Shown here in pieces: positions 27,365 through 43,037 of a stretch of DNA of 64,000 nt. The notes beneath the pieces were generated by a model. That model was not told the DNA's origin and ran no database searches. It saw nothing but the letters and a program-made list of their open reading frames with translations. Position 1 is the first letter of the stretch. Each line of letters begins with the position of its first letter. Source of the stretch: Rutidosis leptorrhynchoides (lineage: Eukaryota; Streptophyta; Magnoliopsida; Asterales; Asteraceae); assembly GCF_046630445.1 (NCBI RefSeq), contig NC_092340.1:16346001-16410000 (forward strand), given 5' to 3'. The position numbers and the translations under genes were made by a program.

Positions 27365-28909
27365 ACTCTTAAACGCCGGAAGCGCAACGCTAATATAAAA
27401 AAAAAGATTTTTAGTTTACTTTTATTAAAATTCGTTTTTATAAAAATACGTTTTTGTAAAAAAAAATTTACGTTTTTTTTAAATATTCGAAAATATAAAA
27501 AGAAAAACAAAAATTTATATATTTTTAAGATTTTGTTAAATATTTAAGTTTTATAAAGTTTCTTTATTTTTATTTTGTAAAAATATAAGTTTTATTTAAT
27601 TTATTTTATAAATATATTTTATAAATAAAAAACTGACAAAAAAAATAAAAAATAAAATATATATAAATCTAATTTTAAGTTTTTATTTATAAAATTATAA
27701 AGAAGTTCTATTTTTATTTAAGTTTTTAAATACAAGTTTTTATTATACAAATATTTTGATATAAATAGAAAATATAAAAACATAAAATAAAAAAAGGAAA
27801 AAAAAACGCGTAAAATTTAAACTGCACCAGAATTGAAAATTTGAACCCCGCGACTCGCGGAGGTTTGCTGCATCGAATACCGCGACTCGCGGAGGGGACC
27901 TGACACCGACAGAAACCCTAACTGCAATTAATTACGGGGTATTTATTAATTATTATTATTATAAACCCTAATTATCTATTATAATTAAGTTTTATTTTTA
28001 AAGTTTCTTTTTATTTAATTTGTTTTATTTAGTTAAATTAGTTTAATTAAATTGTAAAATTAATAGTTTTAATAAATAAATAATATAAAAATAATATTTT
28101 TATAAAAATTGTACTTTTTACAACTTTTTGTATATTTTTATATTTTATCCCTTTTTAATTGTTTTAGCGTAATATTTGTATTTTTAGCTCATATTTAGTT
28201 TTAAACTTAGTTTTTGCCATAGTTATTTTTACTTCTAGATTTTTAGGCTTTGCCGTAGAATTCCTTAAGTGCTTTTTCTTTAGACTAAGATTTAGTTGTT
28301 TTATAATTTAGCGACGCCTTTTTAAGTTTTAGTTTCTTTTTAAGTTATTTCCATTTGGGATATAGTTTTTCTTGTAAGCTTTAATATTTTTAGACGACTT
28401 TTTCCTATGTATCAATTATCATTCCAATTAGTAATCTCAATTTGCGATTATAATTTTAAGTTAGTTGTAGTAATAAGGTTAGGTTAGTCAAGTATTTTTA
28501 AGTTTTATAAGTTTCTTTTATTTTTCCGTCACCTTTTATGTTTTAACCATTTTTCTTTTTCGACCTTTTTCGACGAACTCTTTTTCTTTCTTATTTCTCG
28601 CTATTCTAGTTTTAGGACATAGATTTTTATTCTACTTCTTATCTAAATTTCTTAAAATTACGAAAATTTATTTTAAGTGGTTAAATTGATAGACATCAAA
28701 ATTTTCTGGTTCGTAGTAATAGTTGGATTTGTACGTGGACCGGGTTATTGGAGCCAAACAGTCCTCAATTATATTGAGACCAAACGAATCCTGCCCCTCT
28801 GCTGCATCTTTTGGCTATTCGAAACGTGAGCAAAATCAGAAAAGTCTATTGATTGGATAACTTATTATAATTTTTCTTTCCTTTTTAAAACTAATAGGAT
28901 ATTCAGTGA
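27365..28909 (+). other. Element E untranslated leader
   Basis: About 1.5 kb of A/T-rich leader with no gene. It includes two palindromes of the CCGCGACTCGCGG type at 27847-27897. A long leader is normal in Athila elements. Confidence 0.7.
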
Positions 28910-31900
28910 ATGCACCGAACAAGACGTTCACCACCTTTTGTACGTTCACCACCTGTAACTAGATCAAGACATTTAGCAAATATTACCACCGTTGATTTTT
29001 CTTTAGAATCGTCATCCAGTCGACAAAGTACTCCAGTTCAAATTTCCGATAATCCATTTTTTGAACCCGACCTCACAATTGAGAATCCGGAGAATATTCA
29101 GGAACGATTCATAGATCCTGAACCACTAAACTTTCCTCCGGAACCACCAATCATTCAAACAGAGATTGTTAAGGAACGAACCATTAAATCAGAATCCTCT
29201 AGTGATTCCGATTCAACAAGTTCAATTATGGAGAATCTGGAACCATTAAGTATGGAAGACCGAATGAGAGCTAAACGCACTGGCCAAGGTCACGCAATTA
29301 CTCATCCAGACATTAATGCGCCAGATTATGAAATCAAAGGACAAATTCTACACATGGTGACTAATCAATGCCAATTTAGTGGTGCGCCGAAGGAAGATCC
29401 AAATGAACATTTACGTACCTTTAATAGGATCTGCACACTATTTAAAATCCGAGAAGTGGAGGATGAACAGATATATCTCATGTTATTTCCCTGGACTTTA
29501 AAGGGAGAAGCCAAAGATTGGTTGGAATCGTTACCTGAAGGGGCGATTGAGACATGGGATGTTTTAGTTGAAAATTTTCTTAAACAATTCTTTCCTGCAT
29601 CTAAAGCCGTAAGACTTCAAGCAGAAATTGTTACGTTTACACAGAAGCCAAATGAAACTCTATATGAGGCGTGGACAAGATATGGAAAGTTATTAAGAGG
29701 ATGTCCGCAACATGGTTTAGACACCTGTCAAATAGTACAAATATTCTACCAAGGATGCGACATCACTACAAGAAAAGACATAGATATAGCAGCTGGTGGT
29801 TCTATTATGAAGAAAACCAAAACTGATGCTTACAAAATTATTGATAACACTGCTTCCCACTCACATGAGTGGCACCAAGAAAAAGATATCGTTAGATCAT
29901 CTAAAGCAGCTAGAGCCGATTCTAGCCATGACTTAGATTCCATTTCCGCAAAGATAGATGCTGTGGAGAGACGAATGGAAAAGATGACTAAAGATATTCA
30001 CTCAATACGAATTAGTTGTGAGCAGTGTGGAGGACCACATTTGACAAAAGATTGTCTCAGTATTGAATTAACAATGGAACAAAGAGAGAATATTTCATAC
30101 ATAAACCAAAGGCCTGGAAATAATTATCAGAATAATTATCAACCGCCAAGACCAATTTACAATCAAAACCAGAATTATAACCGAAATATTCCATACAACA
30201 ACCAACAAGGTCCTAGCAATCAACAAGTATCCAATAATACTTACAATCAGCAAAGACCTAATTTTCAAAACAAACCACCACAACAAACCGATGATAAAAA
30301 GCCGAATTTAGAAGATATGATGACGAAGCTAGTTGAAACTCAAACGCAGTTTTTCACATCTCAGAAACAAACCAATGAACAAAATGCTCAAGCATTTAGA
30401 AATCAACAAGCTTCTATTCAAAATCTGGAACAAGAAGTAAGTAACCTAGCAAGGTTAATAGGTGAAAGAAAACCGGGAAGTCTACCTAGCGATACAAATG
30501 CTAACCCCCGGAATGAAACAGCTAAAGCCATTACCACAAGAAGTGGTACAACACTTAAACCACCTGAAATACATGTAACTTCTGATGAAGCTATTCCTAC
30601 TCCACAAGAACCACAACCTAATCAAGATAAGGAAAATGAACCGGTAGTTGAAAAGGTTAATGAAGATAACACAGTTAAGGCTAAACCTTATGTTAAATCA
30701 TACCAACCACCACTTCCTTACCCGAGTAAAATGAAGAAAGAGAAACTTGAAGCAGAGCAATCCAAATTCTTGGATATGTTTAAATAGATAAATGTAAATC
30801 TTCCTTTCATTGATGTGATTTCATGAATGCCTAGATATGCTAAATTCTTGAAAGATCTAATCTCAAATAGAAAGAAAATGGAAGAACTCTCGGCTGTTAC
30901 TATGAATGCTAATTGTTCAGCAGTGCTGTTGAATAAGATACCAGAAAAACTATCTGATCCAGGAAGTTTCACAATTCCATATTTTCTGGGTAGTCTTAGT
31001 TCAATAGAAGCATTGGCAGACTTAGGTGCTAGTATAAATTTAATGCCGCATTCACTATACGCTAAACTAGACCTTGGAGAATTGAAACCAACAAGAATAA
31101 GCATACAACTAGCCGACCGATCAATAAAATATCCTAGAGGGATAATGGAGAACATGCTAGTTAAAGTTGGTACTTTAGTATTTCCAGTAGATTTTGTTGT
31201 TCTGGACATGGAAGAAGATTCTCAAGTTCCTCTCATATTAGGAAGACCATTCTTAAACACGGCTAAAGCAATGATAGACGTGTTCGGTAAGAAACTGACC
31301 CTAAGTATAGAGGACGAGAGTGTTACCTTTTCAGTTGATAGAGCAATGCAACAACCACAATCTGCAGATGATACATGTTATTATATTCAAACTATAGATG
31401 CACATGCAGAATTATTAGAAGAATTTCCAGAATTACAAGGAACAGGAGAATGTTCTTTAGGAGAAGGTAATGAACTAATTGATGAAGCTGAAATGTTAGC
31501 TACACTTATAGCTAATGGATATGAACCAACAACAGAAGAAATTCAAATGCTAAAAGAAGAAGACAGATATCGATACAAATCATCGATGGAAGAACCACCG
31601 AAATTAGAGTTAAAGCTACTTCCAAACCATTTGGAATACGCTTATTTACATGGTGAATCTGAATTACCTGTAATAATATCGTCTTCTCTTACTGAAAATG
31701 AGAAATCACAACTCATTTCTGTGTTGAAAGCTCATAAACCAGCCATTGCATGGAAGATTCATGATATTAAAGGAATAAGTCCTTCGTATTGCACACATAA
31801 AATCCTTATGGAAGAAGGTCATAAAACGTATGTGCAACACAAACGAAGACTAAATCCTAATATGCAAGATGTAGTTAAGAAAGAGATTATTAAACTGCTA

Positions 31901-34513
31901 GATGCAGGTTTGATATATCCAATTTCTGATAGTCCATGGGTAAGCCCAGTTCAATGCGTGCCTAAGAAGGGTGGCATGACTGTCATTACAAATGAGAAAA
32001 ATGAGCTTATTCCTACTAAGACTGTAACAGGATGGCGTGTATGTATTGATTATAGAAAATTAAATGACGCCACCAGAAAAGATCACTTTCCCTTACCTTT
32101 CATAGATCAAATGTTGGAAAGATTAGCCGGAAATAGTTACTATTGTTTTCTTGATGGATTTTTCGGATATTTTCAAATTCCAATAGCACCCGAAGATCAA
32201 GAGAAAACCACATTCACGTGCCCTTATGGTACTTTTGCTTACAAACGCATGCCATTTGGACTTTGCAACGCCCCTGCAACCTTTCAAAGGTGTATGATGG
32301 CGATTTTTCACGACATGATAGAAGAATGCATGGAAGTATTCATGGATGACTTTTCAGTCTTCGGTGATACATTTGAATCATGTCTAGTTAATCTTGAACG
32401 AATGCTTATTAGATGTGAACAATCAAATCTAGTACTTAATTGGGAGAAATGTCATTTCATGGTTAAAGAAGGCATCGTTCTTGGACATAAAATTTCAAAA
32501 GAAGGAATTGAAGTGGATAGAGCTAAAGTAGATGTAATTGCTAAACTTCCACATCCCACCAATGTTAGAGGAGTTAGGAGTTTTCTAGGGCATGCCGGTT
32601 TTTACCGATGTTTCATAAAAGATTTTTCTAAAATTGCCACTCCTATGAATAAACTCCTAGAAAAAGATGCTCCATTCATCTTTTCAGATGAATGTATCAA
32701 ATCTTTTAATATTTTTAAAGAGAAACTCACTAATGCACCGATCATGATAACACCAAATTGGAATCTACCATTTGAACTAATGTGCGATGCAAGTGATTTT
32801 GCAATGGGGGCCGTTTTAGGACAAAGGATTGAAAAACGATTTCAACCTATATATTATGCTAGTAAGACGTTACAAGGAGCACAAACGAACTATACAACTA
32901 CTGAAAAAGAACTCCTTGCTATTGTCTTTGCTTTTGACAAATTTCGATCATATCTCGTTCTAGCAAAAACAGTGGTCTATACCGACCATTCTGCTCTTAG
33001 ATACCTATTTTCAAAACAAGATGCTAAACCAAGATTAATCCGTTGGATCTTACTCTTACAAGAGTTTGATATTGAAATCCGAGATAAAAGAGGAGCAGAA
33101 AATCTCGCCGCTGATCATCTTTCTCATCTTGTAAATCCCGAATTAGAAGTTCTAAATGAATCGGCCATACAAGACAACTTTCCTGATGAATATCTATTGA
33201 AGATAGATTATAAAGAAATTCCATGGTTTGCAGACTATGCAAACTACTTAGTTTGTGGATTCCTTGAAAAAGGATTATCGTACCAAAGACGAAAGAAATT
33301 CTTCAGTGATATAAAACACTATTTTTGGGAAGATCCACATTTGTTTAAAAGTTGTCCCGATAGAATAATACGCCGATGTGTATTTGGAGATGAAGCTAGT
33401 AAAATTTTAAACCATTGTCACACAGGACCAACAGGAGGGCATTATGGGCCTCAACTAACAGCAAGAAAAGTTTATGATGCTGGATTCTATTGGCCTACAA
33501 TTTACAAAGACGCACACCTTCTTTGCAAATCCTGTGATGCTTGTCAAAGGGCCGGAAAAATAAGTCAACGTGATGAAATGCCATAAAATATCATCCAAGT
33601 ATGTGAAGTATTTGACATTTGGGGTATTGACTTTATGGGTCCATTTCCAAAATCTCATAATAATCTCTATATTCTCGTAGCCATTGATTATGTATCTAAA
33701 TGGGCGGAAGCACAAGCTCTCCCAACTAACGATGCACGAGTTGTAGTCAACTTTTTAAAACGTCTTTTTGCAAGGTTTGGAACACCGAAAGCTTTAATAA
33801 GTGATCGGGGTACTCATTTCTGTAATAATCAACTTGAGAAAGTGCTTAAAAGATATGGAGTAACTCATAAAATCTCCACCGCATATCATCCACAAACAAG
33901 TGGACAAGTTGAAAATACCAACCGAGCTTTAAAACGTATTCTAGAGAAAACCGTAGGATCAAATCCGAAGGAATGGTCCATTAAATTGGAGGATGCACTC
34001 TGGGCTTTTAGAATAGCCTACAAAACTCCAATTGGAACCACACCTTTTAGACTTGTTTATGGAAAAGCATGTCATCTTCCAGTAGAAATTGAACACAAAG
34101 CATTTTGGGCTTTGAAGACATGTAATCTTGATTTACATGAAGCCGGACGTCTACAATTAAATCAACTAAACGAATTAGAAGAATTAAGACATGAAGCATA
34201 CGAAAATTCGTTAATCTATAAGGAAAGAATGAAGAAATGGCATGATAAAAGAATCAGAAGTTCAAAAGAATTTAAAGAAGGAGACAGAGTTCTTCTTTTC
34301 AATTCACGATTCAAGCTATTTCCTGGAAAATTGAAATCAAGATGGTCTGGACCATTCATAGTCAAAAGAGTTTTCCCATACGGAACGATATAATTAATAA
34401 ATTCAAATGGGATTGAATTTAAAGTTAATGGTCACAGAGTTAAACACTACATACATAATCCGATGGAAGTCGACAACGAAGTTAATCACAATTTCGACAC
34501 CACAGCTAACTAA
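28910..34513 (+). pseudogene. gag-pol: Element E gag-pol (Athila type), four premature stops
   Basis: A single reading frame runs from the ATG at 28910 to the TAA at 34511-34513. It is broken by TAG 30785, TGA 30824, TAA 33584 and TAA 34391; removing those stops would leave it continuous. The gag core (EDPNEHLRTF, LFPWTLKGEAKDWL, QFFPASKAVRL) is Athila-like. A zinc knuckle starts at residue 370 (CEQCGGPHLTKDC). Protease has ADLGAS (Asp codon at 31019), RT has FMDD near 32340, and RNase H has MCDAS. Integrase has the HHCC finger (HCHTG, CKSCDAC), then [12 protein letters not shown] and VENTNR. The first two stops lie in a stretch conserved in Athila, so they look like mutations, not a natural gag stop. 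Confidence 0.93.
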
Positions 34514-34684
34514 GTGTGGGGAGAATCAAGTCTTTAAAGGTTAATATGTATTTCTGTTAGAGTTAGATTGTCTGTTTTCGTGTAGTTCTCGAAAATGGAA
34601 CTCGAATGGTCTTTCCCTAGCAGACCCTAAAGAACTAGTCTTCTCCCCCTATTCTGAATTTTAATTTTTTTAGGTTTTTACAAA
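34514..34684 (+). other. Spacer with PPT-like motif and a possible splice acceptor
   Basis: AAGTGTGGGGAGAA at 34512-34525 resembles the polypurine tract before the right LTR. A pyrimidine-rich tract then ends in TTTTTTTAG just before the next ORF's ATG, a plausible 3' splice site. Confidence 0.4.
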
Positions 34685-35101
34685 ATGAAGACTGCCTGTG
34701 AACTAAACCATGGTCTAATGCTACACGCTTTGATCACTAAACGTAATAATGACACACTACTGAGTGAAATAATATCAGTAATCAGAGAAAGAATGGACGG
34801 AGTTAGAAAAGAATCCAGATGCGAAGATAATAAGTTACAATTTGGTAAAGGAAAATCAAAATCCGCAGCGAAAAGAAGAGCACGACACCTAGAAAGATGT
34901 CACAAATGCGGAAAATGGTCACATGGAGGTAAATGTTCAAATAATCAAACCTATTCAAATACCGAATTTGTTACTTTATGCAGAGACGGACCGTTCGTAT
35001 GTTTAGAAGAAAAAACACTGAATGCTCGAGGTTACGCCTATGTAGCCATGGAAAACCAATTAAACCAACTATCTTATGAATGGGATAAATCATATAACTA
35101 A
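34685..35101 (+). CDS. Small basic zinc-knuckle ORF between pol and env-like gene
   Basis: 138 residues. A Lys/Arg-rich middle (KGKSKSAAKRRARHLER) is followed directly by a zinc-knuckle-like motif CHKCGKWSHGGKC (CX2CX4HX3C, one residue shorter than the canonical CX2CX4HX4C). The C-terminal half (RDGPFVCLEE, NARGYAYVAMENQ) is unfamiliar. There is no stop, although gag-pol beside it has four. Basic residues plus a knuckle suggest nucleic-acid binding, like a second nucleocapsid. I do not know an established name for this ORF. Accessory ORFs between pol and the LTR occur in several Athila/Tat elements (family knowledge). Confidence 0.6.
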   Translation: MKTACELNHGLMLHALITKRNNDTLLSEIISVIRERMDGVRKESRCEDNKLQFGKGKSKSAAKRRARHLERCHKCGKWSHGGKCSNNQTYSNTEFVTLCRDGPFVCLEEKTLNARGYAYVAMENQLNQLSYEWDKSYN

Positions 35102-36289
35102 GAAATCTATTTCACAAGTATGTCTGTACAGTTTTTATTTTATTTTTTTTATTTTTAACCTTTTGATAATAAACGCTAATTTGTTCGCTATAAAGTATTA
35201 AATTGGTATTGAATAAAATTAGGTTTGGCGACCAAAATTATTGATATCATTCAAAAATTAATTACATCACTGCGAAATTTAACGTTTATTCTTAAGGTAT
35301 AAATATCTTTAATCAATCAACCCAAAATATTTCAAAAATTCGTCATGAGTTAAATTAGGTCTTGGAACCGAAATTACTTTACCGAAAAGAGGGGCGCATA
35401 TTTTTGATAATATTTGATTGATAAAAGTGGGATAAAAAGCCAAAAAGATTTTTAATTTTATTTTTACCATGTTTTTAAAATTAATATTTAAATCTTAAAT
35501 TAATATTGTAAAACTTGTAAAAACAATATATTTAAAATTGTAAATATTTAAAAAATTAATATAAGTTTGGTGTGAATTTATAATATGAATTTTTAAATTA
35601 AGTTTGGTGTGAATTTTTAATTTTTAAAATATGAATTTTTAATTTTATGCATTTCAAATTTTAAAGTTTGGTGTGAATTTTTAGTATTTTGAATTTTATA
35701 TTTAAATTGTGTGAATTTAAAAACAAAAATTTACTTTATCTCATTAAGTTAAAAATATGATTTTTAAAATTCTTCGTAAGTTGAAGACTAGGTCTTTGAA
35801 CCGAAATTGCTTTACCCGAGGGAGGGACGAGAACTTTTATTATCATTATTTTTAATCTTATTGAATTAAAGTATGCCAAAAATATTAAAAAACCCAAAAA
35901 TCTTAGCTTTTAAAACAATCGCTACAAAAAGACAAATTTTAAAATTTTGTCGAGGGACGGACTAGGACATCGATCCGAAACGACCTCGTCCTAAATAACA
36001 AGGGAAACAAAATTTTAAAATTAATTACTTAATTGTTTTAATTAGTATAAGATGTTATTAAAAAAAAAAAAAAAAAAAAAAAACCAAACTCCGCGACTCG
36101 CGGAGTTTGAAAGGTAAATTCACCGCGAGTCGCGGGAGGACAAAAATACAGAAAAAAATAAAATCGAGCAAGAACAGCTCAGTTGCACACCACACCAAAA
36201 ACACAGCGAAATACTGCGCGAAAAAACCCCAAAAACACCCCCAAAATCACAATTTTTAACCGTTAATCATCAAATCTTTTACTAAAATC
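35102..36289 (+). other. Non-coding stretch of element E
   Basis: AT-rich sequence with repeated phrases such as aagtttggtgtgaattt (three times at about 35560-35680) and two similar lines around cgaaattactttaccgaa (35380) and cgaaattgctttacccga (35800). It holds a 25-base poly(A) run at 36060-36084 and palindromes at 36088-36140. No gene seen. Confidence 0.6.
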
Positions 36290-37893
36290 ATGTTGAGAAG
36301 GATGCTATCAAGGAATTACTCAAGAAAAACGGTAAATTTCTACACTTAAACACCATTTAATCCGAAATTAGTGTTCTTGAGCAATTTTTTCCCCAATTTG
36401 ATTTTGATGCTTTTTAGTGTAATTAGGCTTAAATTGTTTATGTATTATGCTTGTATAACCTAGATTGATGCTATTTAACATGATTAAAAGCCTTAAACTT
36501 CAAATTTTGAGTAATCTAGGGTTTGTGTTCTTGAGCAAATTTGGGGCTTTTTGATATAAACAGGTTATGGCCGATTTTTGTCATGAATTATTGCTAAATT
36601 AAGTAGTGTAACATGTTTAGGTAGTTAAATGATCCAAACTTTGAGCCTAAACATGATTTTAAGAATTAAAGTGGACTTTTTCAAGTCTAAAATTCATGAA
36701 CTTGATTTTTGAAAGATAATGCCATTTGAAACTTGTTTAATTGCTAATAATGATCATTTTGACATGTTATTTGAGTTGAATGCTTATGAACTTGGTGAAC
36801 ATTTTCGTATATGCTTATTTGAAAAAGTGTAGATTTGATAAAAATGTGAAAATGAGCTTAAGTTTGATATAAATTGATCATGTCATTGTAATTATTTTGA
36901 TTGATGATTTTGCTGACACTAATGCATATTTGGATGCACAAAAATTGTGTTTGATATGTTTTGCAGACTGAAAGGGGTGAATCTTCATCCCAAGCTCGCA
37001 ATGCTCCTGCTGAGAATGCGGAACAACAGGAGGTGGATAACTACTACAAGCAAGATATACCTCATCCAGTGATGACCTTTTCTGATATGCACTTGGAAGA
37101 GTTGCACCTGAACCTGAGATTTGACAGACTTTGGATAGATTATCCAAAATATCAAAGGGGTTTGCATACTCTTCATTCTAAGGTTGTTGAGGTACCTAGG
37201 GTCATAGAATGGGGACCCTTAGAAGCTGTAGAATTGACCGGGCCAATTAGAGAATTACTTGTACAGAGGTATGGTAATTCTACTTTTAATGACTGGGTAC
37301 GTTTATTCACCATGCGTAGACCTGTATATAAAGTATGGTGTGAAGAATTGTTATGTAGTATAGAATTAAATGATCGGGTAGCTAGTTTAACCGATCGATC
37401 TTTTATTAGATTTTTGTTAGGAGGTTCGATGCGCCACATATCTTTACTAGATATGGCTCAGGCTTTACGTATATATACGCCTGAGGAGTTAGCATCTGCC
37501 GATTGTAGAGGGTTGATACTAAATGGTAGAAAGATAGATGAAAATTTTGATACACATGGTGTATGGAGTCAAATGACAAGCCATCACCGTTTCAAAGGGG
37601 GAAATTACTCTTATTTGGATATAGATAGAGCTGAATTAAGAGTAATTCATAGGTTTTTAGCTAATTCGATTACACAAAGAGGTAAGAACAAGGAAAAGGT
37701 AAATGAACAGGATTTGTTTTACCATATGTGTATTCGAGACCCACAAAGCGCTGTAAGTATACCTTATTGTGTGGGTTATTATTTATCAGCTATGGTTAGG
37801 GGGATGAGACCGCATAGCATAATAGGAGGTGGTATTTTTATTACTTTGATTACTGAATATCTCGGTGTGGATATAAGTCGGGGGGATTATTAG
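36290..37893 (+). CDS. Athila ORF-1 / env-like protein, two predicted exons
   Basis: Predicted exon 1 is 36290-36331 (ATG, 14 codons). The intron is 36332-36966 (GTAAAT...TTTTGCAG). Exon 2 is 36967-37893, and the junction keeps the frame. The exon 2 product has DWVRLFTMRR, FIRFLLGGSMRHISLLDMAQALRIYTPEE and a long IPYCVGYYLSAM region, matching the Athila ORF-1 family found in the env position of these elements. Its role is unproven. Without splicing there is no ATG near the start of exon 2. The frame stops at 37891, but a further 140 codons of plausible coding follow in the next frame after a run of six Gs (37880-37885), so a one-base slip probably truncates it. Confidence 0.7.
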
Positions 37894-38312
37894 TCGAAGA
37901 ACCAGAACCCCGCGATACTATAGGTTTAAATGTATACCATGGTGCGAAAGTTTTGAAGAGGCGAAATAACGCCGCAGTACAATACCATGGTAGACATCCA
38001 CAGGTTGAGAGAAACCAACAGCAAGGTAATATAGGAGGGGGAAATGAAATGCAAGAAATGCAAAGGTTTATAGCTTCACAGGAGTACGAAAATGCTAGAC
38101 ATAGAGCATTTGAAGATTGGCAAGTTCATCAGAACCAAATCATAGCTCATTTCCAACATATAGGTAGAAACTATATTCCTACACCGAAACCCATATTCCC
38201 TCCCTGGTCTATAGAGATGCAACCACCGTATCCTACGTATAACCCTGCCGAAGCATTCTATAGCACCTATGGTTATGCTTGGAACCCCTATTGGTACCAG
38301 TATCATCCCTAG
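37886..38312 (+). pseudogene. Continuation of the env-like ORF after a frameshift
   Basis: The frame open from about 37886 to the TAG at 38310 reads VEEPEPRDTIGLN, then a Gln/Asn-rich part (GRHPQVERNQQQGN), a probable helix (MQEMQRFIASQEYENARHRAF) and a Pro/Tyr-rich end (YNPAEAFYSTYGYAWNPYWYQYHP). It connects to the upstream ORF at the G6 run. The aromatic/Pro tail is typical of Athila ORF-1 C-termini as I remember them. No membrane segment is evident. Confidence 0.6.
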
Positions 38313-40386
38313 TCTACTTAGTTTTATTTATTTTGTAATTTGTAATATTGATACGTTTAATACTTATGTTAATATTGTAATAGTTTTTATAATTTTCTAA
38401 CTTTTATTCTTAGATTTTAATAATTTTTGAATGTGGGGTAATATACCAAACTTCAAAAATATGTATATATGTTTGCAGTTTATCTTATGTACACAACAGG
38501 GTAAAACAACGCATTTTCAAAGACTGGCATTAAGTTCAGCAAAAGCAACTAATTTTGACGACAAGATGCAAAATATATGTGAAATAACAACAAGACGGAA
38601 TGAACAAATGATGTGCACCATTTATCATTCAGCAAACAAACGCCAATATATTTGGAAACTTTGGTAAAAATTTAATCAATTTCACACAAATCACCCTCAA
38701 TAATTTAAATTGTTACTGATTTCTTGCAAATGAGGGCATTGCAAGATCTTAAGTGTGGAAAGGGGTTAAATTCTTTCGGATTTTAAAATTTTTACTTTAT
38801 ACACTTGGTTACCATTAAAAATATTAGTAAAGTAGTAGTTGTATTAGAATCTAGTGCTCTCTGATAATAAAGAACAGCCCTAGTCTTATATACTGACTAC
38901 CCAATTCTAGTAAAATTTTTCAAAATTTTCAATTAAATGAACTCAAAATCATGTTTATACATATTTATGAACGATAAAACTAGGTTTTAACACCGAAATT
39001 ATTGTTACCTCGGAAAGGACATAAATTGAGAAACAAACCAAAATGTTAAAATTCATTTAAAATGGAATAGAGGACGATAAAAAGGAAAATAAAAGCCAAG
39101 TGTGGGAAAATTCTCCAAGTTATTCAAAACATATATCACATATTTTTGTACAAATAACTGAAAATACTTTTGCTTTGGACTAAACTAAAAAGTTTTACTT
39201 GATTTACTGTAAGAAAGATGGATCTACACGATGAATCAATTCCATCATTAAAAGAAAGTAAAGTCTTCCGAAAAAAGACACGCGCTTCTTGATTTAGGTC
39301 ATGAAGTTGTCGTCCAGACCAGCTGTAGGTTGACGAAAAATCTAGAAAAGTCATCACTAAAATCAGCAGGAAATCCACGGACCTCAGCATTAAACAGGGT
39401 CGCCAAGTGGTCAGATTTATCCTAACCATGAGAAGGATTTATCTCGTAAAATGGGGGGCACCATGCAAATTAGCTGGATAAGACTAATGAATCAGATCCC
39501 CAGAAAGGATAATCTCCTTAAAAGATCAAAAATCAGCTTTTAAGCCTGATATTACTCAATCCTTGAGATTGACCTTAAAGATTGAGAATTACAAACTCAT
39601 GGAATTCAATGATATCTAAACTCGAGCTTGAACGAGAAAATATTTTGATCAAAATTACAAACCGATTTGTTTTCTGAAAACCCTATTTTCAATGCGTTCA
39701 TTACCATTGAACGCAAAATCCTAGGAATTCACCTGGAATTCATTAGGTCACCTGAACTAAATCGGGTGTCAACCGTAAGAACGGTGGTTGCATAGTGGTC
39801 AAAGACAGGACCTTGTGCCAGACCGAAAAATCATAAGGGTGAGCTTTACTATTGCTCCTACCAAGGATAGTAATTGCGTCCGACACGTTATAGACCATAA
39901 TCAAATGCATGTCATTAGACATTGCCTTAACAGTTGCTTGTTCAACGCTTTCCTTTACAACCGGACGGTAGTTTACCGAAAGGTAATATACGGGACAAGT
40001 AAACTGGATGTGTTGCTTTCCAAATACAAGGTTAGCAAGTGGGTGACACAAAACCGCAAGTTTTGAGCTAAAATTTTCAAATATGAAACCCACCAAACCC
40101 ACAAAAATATTTTGCAAACACCGGTAAAGGGTTATTCCGGAAAACTTTTCTAGGGTAAAAACTAGATTTAATTTTCAAAAGATCAAATGTTTTCATAAAG
40201 ATCCAATTTCCTTAATGGATCTAAATTTTTATAGTCATGTGGGACTGTAAACCATATCGTTACTACCATTGTTCATACCGCCGTATAGAAATCACTGATG
40301 TACAAAGTGTGAAGAATAAAGAAGTGATTCTAGTATTTCAAGACGATATTGCTTGAGGACAAGCAACGCTCAAGTGTGGGAATATT
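38313..40386 (+). other. Element E 3' untranslated region
   Basis: About 2 kb without a convincing gene; open frames of up to 124 codons show no motif. The plus strand carries AAGTGTGG-type purine motifs at 38750 and 39096, and finally CAAGTGTGGGAATATT at 40371-40386 directly before the right LTR, the likely polypurine tract. Confidence 0.65.

Positions 40387-43037
<2,651 letters not shown>

Noticed and set aside
38431-38667. 78-codon frame after the env-like gene of E
   Set aside because: No motif and AT-rich context; lies in the 3' untranslated region and has no supporting signal.
39743-40117. 124-codon minus-strand frame near the end of E
   Set aside because: Antisense to E with no recognisable domain; likely chance.
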